From assembly GCF_002973525.1 (NCBI RefSeq), contig NZ_PVEN01000001.1, positions 992,001 to 1,056,000 of the forward strand: 64,000 bases of DNA. Direction: 5' to 3'. Source of the DNA: Paraburkholderia sp. BL21I4N1 (lineage in GTDB: Bacteria; Pseudomonadota; Gammaproteobacteria; Burkholderiales; Burkholderiaceae). Below, one piece after another: positions 16,771-25,741 of this stretch; positions within the stretch are counted from its first letter, which is position 1, and every line of letters starts with the position of its first letter. The notes below the pieces were generated by a model, which saw only the letters and a list, made by a program, of their open reading frames with translations, searched no databases and was not told the origin of the DNA. Position numbers and translations under genes: made by a program.

Positions 16771-17161
16771 CGCGGCGCTATGTTCGCTTTCTTCTGGACG
16801 GTTCCGACGGCGTTCGCACGATCGTGTCGTCCGGCCAATATGTTCTTCGCGATCAAGGGACCTTCTCGAAGAGACGCACTGCTCGTGGTCGCGCTTCCCC
16901 GGCTGGCCGCAATATAAAAAAGTCGTGCTACAAAGCAAGTGGCTGCAGTTGCAACCAATCGGATAGCGACTTCCTGAAGAAGAGAGGTCACGGACCTGAA
17001 ACAATTTCTGCAGGAATTCTGGAGTTTATGCGAGAGAGCTAAGAAGGCGATTGGCGATGTGTACAATCAGAAAAGCTCTCGGTGCGGATTAGAACTGAAC
17101 TGTTCTTCATCGGCTTACCGATATTTTCTGTTAGTGATAAGCCAAAATCCATAGGTGCTCT
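16771..17161. other. A/T-richer intergenic region, no gene supported
   Basis: Base composition is clearly more A/T rich than the surroundings, with short spurious ORFs on both strands whose codon use is unlike the neighbours. It probably holds the promoter of the membrane protein gene at 17162 and decayed DNA continuous with the MFS remnant. Confidence 0.4.
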
Positions 17162-17731
17162 ATGAGCGCTGTCCAGCATGCCGACACCGATCTAACCTCG
17201 CAGCAATCGGAGGTGCGCGCAAGCCGCGCGATCGGTGCGATCTTCTTTAGCGTATTCGGCGCGGCCTGGCTGGTTTTATGGTGCCTGCAGGTGTACGGCG
17301 CGGCGCTCGGCGTCCTGCTGCTTATCGTGGCGGCGGCCGTCTCTCTTCTCCTGCTCTCGTCTTCGCAATTCCGCCGTAATAGATCGGCTTATCGTGCGAA
17401 TCAAGGCACACCGCGCAGGCTCAAACAATCGCGAGCCTTCAATATCATCAATGCGGTGCAGTGGGCGATCATTGTCGTCGGGGCGACAGCGCTTGCCGAA
17501 CTAAACAAAAGCATCTGGATACTGCCGCTAGTGATCTTTACGATTGGCGCGCATTTCATTCCGATCGGTGTTGTCTTCAAGTCGAAGGCACGGTACGTAA
17601 TTGGCATTGCCTTGATGCTGGTGGCGCTCGTCTATCCTCATCTGGGCGCCACGGGGCCCGCGAGTCCTCTAGGTCCGTTATGCGCGGGGTTGATCCTTTG
17701 GGCTGGCGCGATAGCTTCGCTGCTGCCGTAA
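17162..17731 (+). CDS. Small polytopic membrane protein of unknown function
   Basis: A 189-residue protein not recognised by family. After a hydrophilic N-terminus (1-22), hydrophobic segments occur at about 24-45, 48-66, 100-117, 120-142, 146-162 and 170-188, suggesting five or six membrane helices. A basic loop (about 70-95) should be cytoplasmic. ATG 17162 lies in an A/T-rich leader without an obvious ribosome-binding site. Its 3' end overlaps the convergent panB fragment by 54 bases. Codon use is closer to the genome than that of the upstream decayed region, so it is probably real. Confidence 0.6.
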   Translation: MSAVQHADTDLTSQQSEVRASRAIGAIFFSVFGAAWLVLWCLQVYGAALGVLLLIVAAAVSLLLLSSSQFRRNRSAYRANQGTPRRLKQSRAFNIINAVQWAIIVVGATALAELNKSIWILPLVIFTIGAHFIPIGVVFKSKARYVIGIALMLVALVYPHLGATGPASPLGPLCAGLILWAGAIASLLP

Positions 17732-18067
17732 AACTACGACGCCGATCATCGCAAGCGGCTTCCCGTACGCGACGCCATGCTTCGACGCGGGGAACGCACC
17801 GTTACGCACCTCGTCAGCATACTGTCTGATCGCGTGTTCCATGACGGCCTTCGTATCCGCGTATTGCTTCACGAAGCGGAGCGTGTAAGCGCTAAACGCG
17901 CCGAGCATGTGTTCGGTCACCAGCGTCTGGCCGGCACACGGAGATGCGCCAATGCCGATCGTCGGCACTGGCAGTACTGCGGTAATGCGTTTCGCCAACG
18001 CTTCGGCCGTACCTTCGACCACCACGCAGAATGCGTCGGCCTGTTCCATTGCTAGCGTGTCGGCAAA
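17678..18067 (-). pseudogene. panB: 3' fragment of panB (ketopantoate hydroxymethyltransferase)
   Basis: The 124 residues from ATG 18049 match the C-terminal half of 3-methyl-2-oxobutanoate hydroxymethyltransferase: EQADAFCVVVEGTAEALAKRI, VPTIGIGAS, LVTEHMLGAF, RFVKQYAD, VRNGAFPASKH. Intact PanB has about 265-280 residues and makes ketopantoate for pantothenate and CoA. The N-terminal half with the Mg-binding and substrate residues is missing. Homology seems to start a few codons earlier (ADTLAMEQADAF), immediately after the stop codon of the upstream porin and in the porin's reading frame, so a recombination joint lies at or next to the porin stop. It is almost certainly non-functional; a genuine panB should exist elsewhere. 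Confidence 0.85.
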
Positions 18068-19165
18068 TCAGAACGAAGTGCGGATACCAACGCGAGCGAC
18101 GCTCTGGTTTTGACCCGACGATCCACTGTTATTACCGATCATGGCAAACACGGCGTTCCCGGAAGCTTTCTGGTAGACACCCTGTACATAGACATCGGTC
18201 CGCTTCGACAGGCGATAGTCCGCCATCACACCAACCTGATTCTCGTGCGGATTATTGTGGCCACCCGAATACGTGACGGAATCGCGGGTGTAGACATACA
18301 TGGCAGCCAGATACCATGCCGCTGCGACGTTGAATTTGGCGTTGAACTCGATGTTGTCGAACTTGACGGTGCTTGTCGCGGGCACGGTCGGCCGGTCGAC
18401 GATATCGGTGTGCGTGTAAACCAGGCCGAGTACCGCGGGTCCGATCGTATAGTTCGCACCAACGCCCGCAACGCGTTGCTGCGCCGACAGTTGGGGTGTG
18501 CCAATAACCGCGCCGGTAGAGTTCGCGCTGCCGTTATCGATATTCATGTACGCTGCGGCGACCGACAGCGGGCCATTCTGATAGCGTGTGCCGACACTCC
18601 ATGCCCGGTTGTCGGAAAATGCACCGGCCTGATTGCTGAAACCATACAACCCGCCGAACTGCAAGCCCGCGTAGTCCGCGCTGGTGTACTTGACCGAGTT
18701 GTTAATGCGGAAAGTCTCGTTGAGGTTGTCAGCATCGTCCAGATGCGAGAACAACGTGCCGCCCCAGCTCCCCACCGCCGCCAACGGCGCGACATAATCG
18801 ACAACCGAGTCGTACTGTCGTCCGAGCGTCACCGTACCGAACTGATTCGAGCCGATCCCCACATACGCCTGGCGGCCGAACATCTGCCCATTCGGCAAAG
18901 CGCTGCCGTTATTCAGGCTGAAACCGTTTTCGAGTTGAAAGACCGCGTTGACGCCACCGCCCAGATCTTCGGTGCCTTTAATACCCCAACGGCTGCCCAG
19001 TTGCTGGGTGTTGCTCACCATCGCATAGTCGGCATGGCCACCCAGATTGCTGATGTATTCGAATCCTTCGTCGATCGAGCCGTACAGCGTCACGCTGCTT
19101 TGCGCGTGGGCCATGCTCGACAGGACGCCAAGCGTCGGTAAAAGGAGGTATTTGGCGATTTTCAT
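18068..19165 (-). CDS. Trimeric outer-membrane porin (Burkholderia OmpC-like family)
   Basis: A 365-residue porin. The signal peptide MKIAKYLLLPTLGVLSSMAHAQ precedes SSVTLYGSIDEGFEYI, the invariant start of beta-proteobacterial general porins. LGSRWGIKGTEDLGGGVNAVFQLENGF and GRQAYVGIGSNQFGTVTLGRQYD are also family-typical. It ends in RTSF, the terminal Phe signal for beta-barrel assembly, so its 3' end is genuine even though a panB fragment follows in the same frame. Role: diffusion of small hydrophilic solutes across the outer membrane. Confidence 0.95.
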   Translation of the reverse strand: MKIAKYLLLPTLGVLSSMAHAQSSVTLYGSIDEGFEYISNLGGHADYAMVSNTQQLGSRWGIKGTEDLGGGVNAVFQLENGFSLNNGSALPNGQMFGRQAYVGIGSNQFGTVTLGRQYDSVVDYVAPLAAVGSWGGTLFSHLDDADNLNETFRINNSVKYTSADYAGLQFGGLYGFSNQAGAFSDNRAWSVGTRYQNGPLSVAAAYMNIDNGSANSTGAVIGTPQLSAQQRVAGVGANYTIGPAVLGLVYTHTDIVDRPTVPATSTVKFDNIEFNAKFNVAAAWYLAAMYVYTRDSVTYSGGHNNPHENQVGVMADYRLSKRTDVYVQGVYQKASGNAVFAMIGNNSGSSGQNQSVARVGIRTSF

Positions 19166-19510
19166 TAATTCCCCGTGCTCTCAGAATAGTTGCTTTACTA
19201 GTTGAATTGCTGGCGCGGCGGGATTCTACGAAGACGAGCTTTCATTGCGGTTGCGGCGTGGTGAATTGTCCGCACCAGCTTGACGTTGACTGTCGAATCG
19301 GGCAGTCGATTCAAGTCGCCCAAATGATTGCGTGCCGTACCGCACAAATGTTTTCTCTGGGTCAATTTAATATCTGTTGCGAATTCAACGAACTGAAAGT
19401 CTTTCGTTAGCGCAGTGCTGTAGAAAACCGGACAGACTCGCCGCATTGAAAATCAATAGACCTGTCAGGCGAACGAGCACACAAGAATTAAAATTCCGAG
19501 CGGGGGCTGT
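19166..19510. other. Intergenic region, 345 bp
   Basis: It lies between the minus-strand porin and a small plus-strand ORF and should carry both promoters. It is A/T richer than average; no hairpin or ORF of note was seen. Confidence 0.4.
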
Positions 19511-19744
19511 GTGAATGCATTCCTGAAATGCGCGCTGTCTGTTGCCGTGTTATTCACGTCTTCTTTGGCATTGGCGCAAAGCGAGCAATACAAAGCCACC
19601 CTGGAGACGATCAAGGCGATTGTCGAGAAGTCGGCGCTCGCGGGTCCGCTGCTGGTGATCATGGCGATTCTGGCGCTGCTCGCTTTTCTGGCGATGATGA
19701 CGTTCGGCGTGCGCAACATGCTGACGGTCGTTCACCCCGGCTAG
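19511..19744 (+). CDS. Small exported single-helix membrane protein, unknown
   Basis: A 77-residue ORF starting at GTG 19511. It has a credible signal sequence (MNAFLKCALSVAVLFTSSLALAQ), a short polar stretch (SEQYKATLETIKAIVEKS) and one C-terminal transmembrane helix (about 44-68). The composition and the A-L-A-Q cleavage site argue for a real gene; the family is not recognised. Nothing indicates its function. The next feature downstream is the trpS leader promoter, with no terminator between. Confidence 0.5.
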   Translation: MNAFLKCALSVAVLFTSSLALAQSEQYKATLETIKAIVEKSALAGPLLVIMAILALLAFLAMMTFGVRNMLTVVHPG

Positions 19745-19808
19745 GCGGGATACTGCATCGGCAAAAATGCCGCCAGGCACAGCAAAACCCGTCCGTCTGC
19801 ATACCCGG

Positions 19809-19838
19809 GTGGCACATCGGCGCAAGCGACGGTATACT
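19809..19838 (+). promoter_or_regulatory. Predicted promoter of the trpS leader
   Basis: GTGGCA (19809-19814, 4 of 6 to TTGACA) and TATACT (19833-19838, 5 of 6 to TATAAT) are separated by 18 bp. The predicted start falls at about 19845, exactly at the ATG of the leader peptide, so the leader would be translated from a leaderless mRNA. Confidence 0.55.
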
Positions 19839-19844
19839 CGCGCG

Positions 19845-19895
19845 ATGGAAACGACGTGGATCCCGCTGCAACTGAAGCGCTGGTGGTGCGCCTGA
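19845..19895 (+). CDS. Trp-rich leader peptide upstream of trpS
   Basis: ATG to TGA encodes METTWIPLQLKRWWCA, 16 residues with Trp at position 5 and a WW pair at 13-14. Trp is normally about 1% of residues and has a single codon, so three in 16 with a tandem pair is the mark of a Trp-sensing leader. It lies just downstream of a good -10 element and 35 bases before an intrinsic terminator, in front of a tryptophanyl-tRNA synthetase gene. The expected mechanism is classical: ribosomes stalling at WW when charged tRNA-Trp is scarce would free the upstream GGCGGC to pair with the terminator arm and allow transcription into trpS. Confidence 0.75.
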   Translation: METTWIPLQLKRWWCA

Positions 19896-19961
19896 ACGAG
19901 GCGGCCCGTTTCCCAACACATTGAAAACGTGATGCCGCCAGTCTGGCGGCATCGTCGTTTT
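19889..19961 (+). promoter_or_regulatory. trpS transcription attenuator (pause, antiterminator and terminator)
   Basis: Terminator: GATGCCGCCA (19931-19940) pairs with TGGCGGCATC (19944-19953) around GTC, extended outside by AAAACG (19924-19929) with CGTTTT (19956-19961), ending in TTTT. Antiterminator: GGCGGC (19900-19905) can pair with GCCGCC (19934-19939), which would break the terminator. Pause hairpin: CGCC (19889-19892), within the last leader codons, can pair with GGCG (19900-19903). The three mutually exclusive pairings match the 1:2, 2:3, 3:4 logic of trp-type attenuators. Confidence 0.7.
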
Positions 19962-19981
19962 GGCGCGCTAGAAACTGGTAG

Positions 19982-21037
<1,056 letters not shown>

Positions 21038-21061
21038 CGCGCGGCGCTGAATGAAGCGGGC

Positions 21062-21107
21062 GGTTGCGGTCGCGCGGCAAGGTGAATCGTTGCCGCGACC
21101 CGCAACC
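21062..21107. terminator. Imperfect hairpin between convergent trpS and epoxide hydrolase genes
   Basis: A GGTTGCGG... arm (21062-21080) folds back on ...CCGCAACC (21090-21107) with one or two bulges and a 9-nt loop. No T-run is present. Its place between convergent genes supports a bidirectional transcription stop. Confidence 0.5.
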
Positions 21108-21153
21108 TGTGGCTCGCAACCCGCCACTCACAACCCCAGGTCCGCCTGCGAAT

Positions 21154-22113
21154 CTACAGCCCTTTCAGAAACGCCACGAGCAGATTGCTCACTTCCACGG
21201 CGCGCTCACGCTGGATCCAATGGCCCGCGCCTTCGAGAATATGGCAGCCGCGCAAACCAGGCAGCACGCTCGCGAGATGCTCGATACGGGCCTGCGCGCC
21301 GGGAAATTTCAGCACGTCGTCTTTCGCGCCGGCCACGAACAGCGAAGGCTGCCGGATCACGCAGCCGCGCCACGCGGCCATTAATTCCGACGTGCGCCGA
21401 ATCGCGCGATACCAGTTCAGTCCGCCGCGAAAACCGGTGCGCGCAAACTCGCCGGCCACATAAGCAATCTCTTCGCGATCGAGCCATGACGGCAGCGTTT
21501 CGGGATCGACCGTGTTGTCGAGAAATCCTGCGCCTGGGTTCAATATCCCGGCCACGATGCGATCGGGCCCATCGCCCGACATGCTGAAGGTCACGCGCCG
21601 CAGGGCGGCTTCGGGATCCGCTTCGAATTCGGCTTCGGCCACACCGGGTGTCTGGAAGTACTGCATGTAAAAGGTGTGCACGCCTTGCCGTTCCAGCGCC
21701 GTGAGCAAATCGTCCCGCGCAGGGGGATAAAACGGCACGCTCATACCCGCCACTGCGCGAAACAGGTCCGGCCGCAGCATCGCCGCATGCCAGGCGACCG
21801 GCGCGCCCCAATCGTGACCGACGATCACAGCCTCGCGCTCACCGAGAACATTCACGAGCTCGACCATATCGCCGACGAGATGCAGCATCGTGTACGCGTC
21901 GGCGTCGGGCGGGGCATCGGTGCCGCCGTATCCCCGCATGTCCGGTGCGACCGCGCGAAAACCCGCGGCGGCGAGCGCGGCCAATTGATGCCGCCAGGCG
22001 GACCACGACTCGGGAAAGCCGTGGCATAGCAGCACGAGCGGGCCGCTGCCCTGACTGGCGACACGCATGCGCAGCGCGCCGACCTGCAACGTTTCTATCT
22101 GAAGTTCGTGCAA
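21154..22113 (-). CDS. Alpha/beta hydrolase, epoxide hydrolase-like
   Basis: A 319-residue hydrolase. LLCHGFPESWSAWRHQ carries the HGxP oxyanion motif of epoxide hydrolases and haloalkane dehalogenases. The nucleophile elbow is VGHDWGAPVAW with Asp (GHDWG), and the catalytic His is in EGAGHWIQRE near the end. The lid domain holds Tyr-rich segments (FYMQYF, NWYRAIRR), consistent with epoxide opening. The frame is open upstream to 22401, but TTG 22113 has GGAG seven bases before it (22121-22124) and begins the conserved part. The residues upstream read as non-family sequence and overlap a GST remnant. Confidence 0.85.
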   Translation of the reverse strand: MHELQIETLQVGALRMRVASQGSGPLVLLCHGFPESWSAWRHQLAALAAAGFRAVAPDMRGYGGTDAPPDADAYTMLHLVGDMVELVNVLGEREAVIVGHDWGAPVAWHAAMLRPDLFRAVAGMSVPFYPPARDDLLTALERQGVHTFYMQYFQTPGVAEAEFEADPEAALRRVTFSMSGDGPDRIVAGILNPGAGFLDNTVDPETLPSWLDREEIAYVAGEFARTGFRGGLNWYRAIRRTSELMAAWRGCVIRQPSLFVAGAKDDVLKFPGAQARIEHLASVLPGLRGCHILEGAGHWIQRERAVEVSNLLVAFLKGL

Positions 22114-22147
22114 AGAGAGACTCCGTGAAAGTCCGATTAAGGTGCCG

Positions 22148-22378
22148 TCATTCGTCGGCCTTCTGGTCGGCGACGAAGCCATAAATCGCCGCATCGACGC
22201 TGGTAGGACGAGGCCCAAAAACAAACCCATCAACGCCGAGCAGATCCGCCACGACGCGCGGATCGTCGATACCTCTTGCATAGATCTGGTCCGGCTCGTA
22301 ACGGCCGATGCCTTGATAGTGATACGGCAGCCGGTTGTAATCACGCGCCGCGAACCGCGTCGTCTCGTCGAACAGCAT
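22148..22378 (-). pseudogene. 3' fragment of a glutathione S-transferase family gene
   Basis: The 76 residues from ATG 22378 (MLFDETTRFAARDYNRLPYHYQGIGRY...) contain HYQGIGRYEPDQIYARGIDDPRVVADLLG and FVFGPRPTSVDAAIYGFVAD. These match the C-terminal helical domain of the metaxin-like GST subgroup (QGIGRHSPEEI, DKPFLFGDxPTSxDA). The N-terminal thioredoxin domain is absent and the protein stops early with QKADE, so this is a remnant. It lies just upstream of, and in the same direction as, the epoxide hydrolase gene. Confidence 0.7.
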
Positions 22379-22613
22379 AGGTCGGCAACGCCGGCGCGCA
22401 AGTTTACTTTTCAGGTACGGGTAAAGCGGGAAGATGTCGCGACAGTCACGGCGCCGGGCCACATGCCGCCCGCTATGTAAGAGGAACGATAGGTCAGCCC
22501 GGTATAGTCGGTCGCGACAGGCGTAGTCGCAAAATCGACGCACAGTAGACGCAAAATCGCGCCAATGCCCGCAGCCGGTATGACCTTATCCCTTCAGTCA
22601 ACGGACCACCATC

Positions 22614-23159
22614 ATGAGCGACGCGAAACACGAGAAGCCCCAGTCATCCCACGCGCAGGGCAATCATCACTATCGATTCCACCTGCCGCACGTTCATCTC
22701 ACGTCGGTATTCGGCGACGACTGGTTCGCGCTGAAGGCGGAAGCTTTCGCGCGATTCTTCGGCACGCCGACCTTCCTGATTGCGCAGACCTTGATCGTGG
22801 CGGTGTGGATTGCCGTGAACATGCTGGGCTGGACGAAGTTCGACGTCTACCCGTTTATTCTGCTGAATCTCGCCTTCAGTCTGCAGGCCGCGTACGCGGC
22901 GCCGCTGATCCTGCTCGCGCAAACGCGTCAGGCGGATCGCGACAAAGTGCATGCGGATGCCGACGCGCGTCATCGTGAGGATATCGCCACGGCGAGCGAG
23001 CAGCGTCAGGCGCTCGCCGCGCGGCAGACCGAGCAACTGGTGGCGTTGCTCGAACAGAACACGCAACTCACCGCGCTGACCAAGCAGATGAGCGAACGCA
23101 TCGAGACATTGACGCTCGAATTGCACAACAAGCTGGCGCAAGTCGGTCCCAGCGCTTAA
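22614..23159 (+). CDS. DUF1003 family membrane protein
   Basis: A 181-residue protein with the DUF1003 core. Two hydrophobic segments (about 58-77 and 82-104) enclose FDVYPFILLNLAFSLQAAYAAPLILLAQTRQADRD, the defining family motif. The N-terminus is His-rich and the C-terminus (about 115-178) is a predicted coiled coil (SEQRQALAARQTEQLVALLEQN...). The biochemical role of the family is not established. It is monocistronic and convergent with the diguanylate cyclase gene. Confidence 0.88.
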   Translation: MSDAKHEKPQSSHAQGNHHYRFHLPHVHLTSVFGDDWFALKAEAFARFFGTPTFLIAQTLIVAVWIAVNMLGWTKFDVYPFILLNLAFSLQAAYAAPLILLAQTRQADRDKVHADADARHREDIATASEQRQALAARQTEQLVALLEQNTQLTALTKQMSERIETLTLELHNKLAQVGPSA

Positions 23160-23186
23160 ATTCGCCGAGATTTCGCGCGCGGCCAT

Positions 23187-24395
23187 TCAACGGGCAAGCG
23201 CGTGTTCGGCGCTGTCGCGCGGATGCTGCGCGCTGGCGTTCGTGACCGGCTGGTGCACGCATATCCGGTCGCGTCCCGCGCGTTTGGCGTCATACAGCGC
23301 AAGGTCCGAGCGGGCACTCAGGCGGTCGAGCGTTTCACCCGTCATCCAGCCTGCCAGACCGCCGCTGATGCTGTAGGCGCAGGGTCCGGCGACGGTTGTG
23401 ACCGGCTGTGCGGCGACCGCCTGGCGCAGCCGCTCCGCGAATCGCCACGCGTCGTCCGGCAGCGTGGCGGGCAGCAGCACGGCAAATTCCTCGCCGCCCA
23501 GGCGACCCAGCGCATCGCTTTGCCGCAACTGGGAATGCGCCACCCGAACAAATTCGCGCAGCACCGTGTCGCCGCCGGCATGGCCGAACGTATCGTTGAT
23601 GGATTTGAAATGATCGAGATCGACGATCAGCAGGGAGACGGGTAAGCCGTGCCGGTCCGCTTCCTCCAGCCGGGTTCGCGCGATCGCTTCGAACCCTTTT
23701 CGTGACAGCGCGCCGGTCAGGTAGTCGCGATTCGCCGCGTCGCGCGCGTCGGCCAGCAGCACGTTGTGCACCATCATCATTGCCGACATGGAGAGCGTGG
23801 GCATGATCGCCGTGGCCGCGACCAGCAACATCACGCTCCCTGCGGAAGCGAACATCACGGGGTTCGACACGCCGTCCAGCGTCATGAAATAGAAGCCTCT
23901 CGCAAGCTGGCACAGCGCGAACAGCAGGGCCATCGCCGCGGTCACCCAATACGGGTAAGTCGAGCGCTCGCGTGGCCGGTATCGAACGACGAGGTGTGCG
24001 GTCGCGAGACAAACGGCGGCCGTGAAGAGCGTGGTGGCGAGCACGCGAACCGGAATGCTGTCGACGACGTAACGCCAGTAGATCAGCGCGATACCCAGCG
24101 GCACGAGTGAGGCGCTCAACAGCGGCCAGCGTACCGGACGCCCTAAAAATTGGGCACAGCCGGCGTAGTACGTGACGGCCGACAAGGCCATCATCAGATT
24201 CGCGATGACGACGGACAGGACGTCGGGAATGCTGCCGCGCATCAGGATAAGCGGCAGCGCGACGACGATGCCGAGATTGGCGGCAAACCATTCGCGCACG
24301 CCCGGCATACCCGAGCGAAGCAGCGAGCCGAGCAGCACCAGCAGTACCAGGCTCATCAGTGCGGCGGTGGTGACGGCCACAGCGGGATCCAACAT
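23187..24395 (-). CDS. Membrane-bound diguanylate cyclase (GGDEF)
   Basis: A 402-residue enzyme making cyclic di-GMP. Six or seven N-terminal helices (about 8-225) form an uncharacterised membrane sensor. The GGDEF domain carries an active GGEEF signature in ALGRLGGEEFAVLLP. The substrate/Mg motif LIVDLDHFKSINDTFGHAGGD is intact. The allosteric RxxD I-site (RQSD) is exactly five residues before GGEEF, so product inhibition is expected. ATG 24395 is preceded by GGAGGTG, a near-perfect ribosome-binding site, which settles the start despite an open frame back to 24599. Confidence 0.93.
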   Translation of the reverse strand: MLDPAVAVTTAALMSLVLLVLLGSLLRSGMPGVREWFAANLGIVVALPLILMRGSIPDVLSVVIANLMMALSAVTYYAGCAQFLGRPVRWPLLSASLVPLGIALIYWRYVVDSIPVRVLATTLFTAAVCLATAHLVVRYRPRERSTYPYWVTAAMALLFALCQLARGFYFMTLDGVSNPVMFASAGSVMLLVAATAIMPTLSMSAMMMVHNVLLADARDAANRDYLTGALSRKGFEAIARTRLEEADRHGLPVSLLIVDLDHFKSINDTFGHAGGDTVLREFVRVAHSQLRQSDALGRLGGEEFAVLLPATLPDDAWRFAERLRQAVAAQPVTTVAGPCAYSISGGLAGWMTGETLDRLSARSDLALYDAKRAGRDRICVHQPVTNASAQHPRDSAEHALAR

Positions 24396-24558
24396 TCGAG
24401 GCACCTCCCCGAAATACGTCGTCAGTCTTTTTATGGTGATCCGCTCGCCGGCCCAGGCGCGCGGTGCTGCCCGAGACGGGACAGCAGCCTCGGCGCGGCG
24501 GATTGTAGCATTGGGGTGGTGGGGGATTTGGGCAGCGCGACCGCGCCAGAACGGGCGC

Positions 24559-25596
24559 TTACCGTTCGCGGCGGCGACTGAACGCCCACCAGCCGGCAAG
24601 CCCGGTAAACCCGGCCACGAGGATCACCATCACCCAGAAGCCATGGCGATTCTCGGCGAGCGGAATGCCGCCGACATTCATGCCGAAGAAACCCGCGACG
24701 ATATTGATCGGCATGGCCAGCACCGTCACCAGCGTCAGCGTGAACAGCGTGCGGTTGTTCTGTTCTTCGAGCCGCGAAATGATTTCTTCCTGCAGCAGCC
24801 GGACGCGTTCAATCAGCCCGGCCACGTCGGAAATCACCACGGAAAATTCTTCCGTCGACTCGCGCAGGTCCTGCACGTCATCGGGATGCAGCCAGCGCGG
24901 CGGTCTCGCCAGCAGCCGGAAAATCGCGCCGGGTTCGGGCGCGAGCATCCGTTGCAAGCGGGTCAGCGTGCGGCGCATCGCGCCCAGGTCCAGACGGCTT
25001 TGCGTCGGCCGTTGCGACAGAAAACGGTCCTCGATCCGGTCGACGTCGGCGCTGGTGCGCCGAACGATCTGCACCAGCAGATCGGCCTGATCGCGCATCA
25101 GATGAACCAGCAGTTCCGCGGGCGAGCGGAACAGTTCACCGTCCCGCACCGACGCCCGCAAGCGGTCCACCGAGCGCAGCGGTTTCAAACGGGCGGTGAC
25201 GATCACGCGCCGGTTCGCGTGGATCCACAGCGTCGCGATCTCGGACGGAATGAATTCGAGGTTGAACATGACGTCGTTGACCACCGCGCGCAGCGCGCCG
25301 TCCGCCTGTTCGATCCGTGTGGAGTGCGAGCCCTCGCGCAGCGCGTCGAAAAACGTTTCGGGCAAGTCGAGGTGAGCACGGATCCAGCGCTCGCTCGCGC
25401 TGTGCGCCAGATTGAAATGCAGCCAGATGAATTCGCCGGATTCGCCGGTGGCGCCGGGCGTTTCTTGCGTGCGGAGCCAGTTGGCGGCGTCAGCCGCGTC
25501 GATGGACTGCCCCGCACGGGTCGACGCAAACAGGAAGCCGCACACCATGCCGGACGAGTCCGCACCATAGGTTTGCACTAGCAGTTCAGGGTTCAT
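24559..25596 (-). CDS. CorA/ZntB-family divalent metal transporter
   Basis: A 345-residue 2-TM-GxN transporter. A long cytoplasmic domain (about 1-275) is followed by TM1 (TLFTLTLVTVLAMPINIVAGFF), the pore motif GMN in FFGMNVGGIPL, and TM2 (GFWVMVILVAGFTGLAGWWAF) with a basic tail. The cytoplasmic sequence (FIWLHFNLAHSASERWIRAHLDLPE) is closer to ZntB, a zinc transporter, than to classical CorA, a magnesium channel. Internal ATG 25596 is preferred over ATGs at 25635 and 25644 because it starts the usual MNPE-like N-terminus; no choice has a strong ribosome-binding site. Confidence 0.85.
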   Translation of the reverse strand: MNPELLVQTYGADSSGMVCGFLFASTRAGQSIDAADAANWLRTQETPGATGESGEFIWLHFNLAHSASERWIRAHLDLPETFFDALREGSHSTRIEQADGALRAVVNDVMFNLEFIPSEIATLWIHANRRVIVTARLKPLRSVDRLRASVRDGELFRSPAELLVHLMRDQADLLVQIVRRTSADVDRIEDRFLSQRPTQSRLDLGAMRRTLTRLQRMLAPEPGAIFRLLARPPRWLHPDDVQDLRESTEEFSVVISDVAGLIERVRLLQEEIISRLEEQNNRTLFTLTLVTVLAMPINIVAGFFGMNVGGIPLAENRHGFWVMVILVAGFTGLAGWWAFSRRRER

Positions 25597-25741
25597 AAGT
25601 CGTTCAGCGTGCTCTTCGCACCCGGGTTTCGGCATGGTCAGCAATTTACCGGGAGATCATGAACGCGTCATGTTCGTCATAAAGGGCCGGATTTTCAGCA
25701 GGCAATTTGCACGCGTGTTCGCAGCGGGCGAAGCAGGAGGC

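Noticed and set aside
16677..17042. 121-codon plus-strand ORF in the A/T-rich patch
   Set aside because: Composition and codon use are unlike the genome, with no motifs; it overlaps the MFS remnant on the other strand.
18110..19141. 343-codon plus-strand ORF opposite the porin gene
   Set aside because: Antisense shadow; the porin reading is certain.
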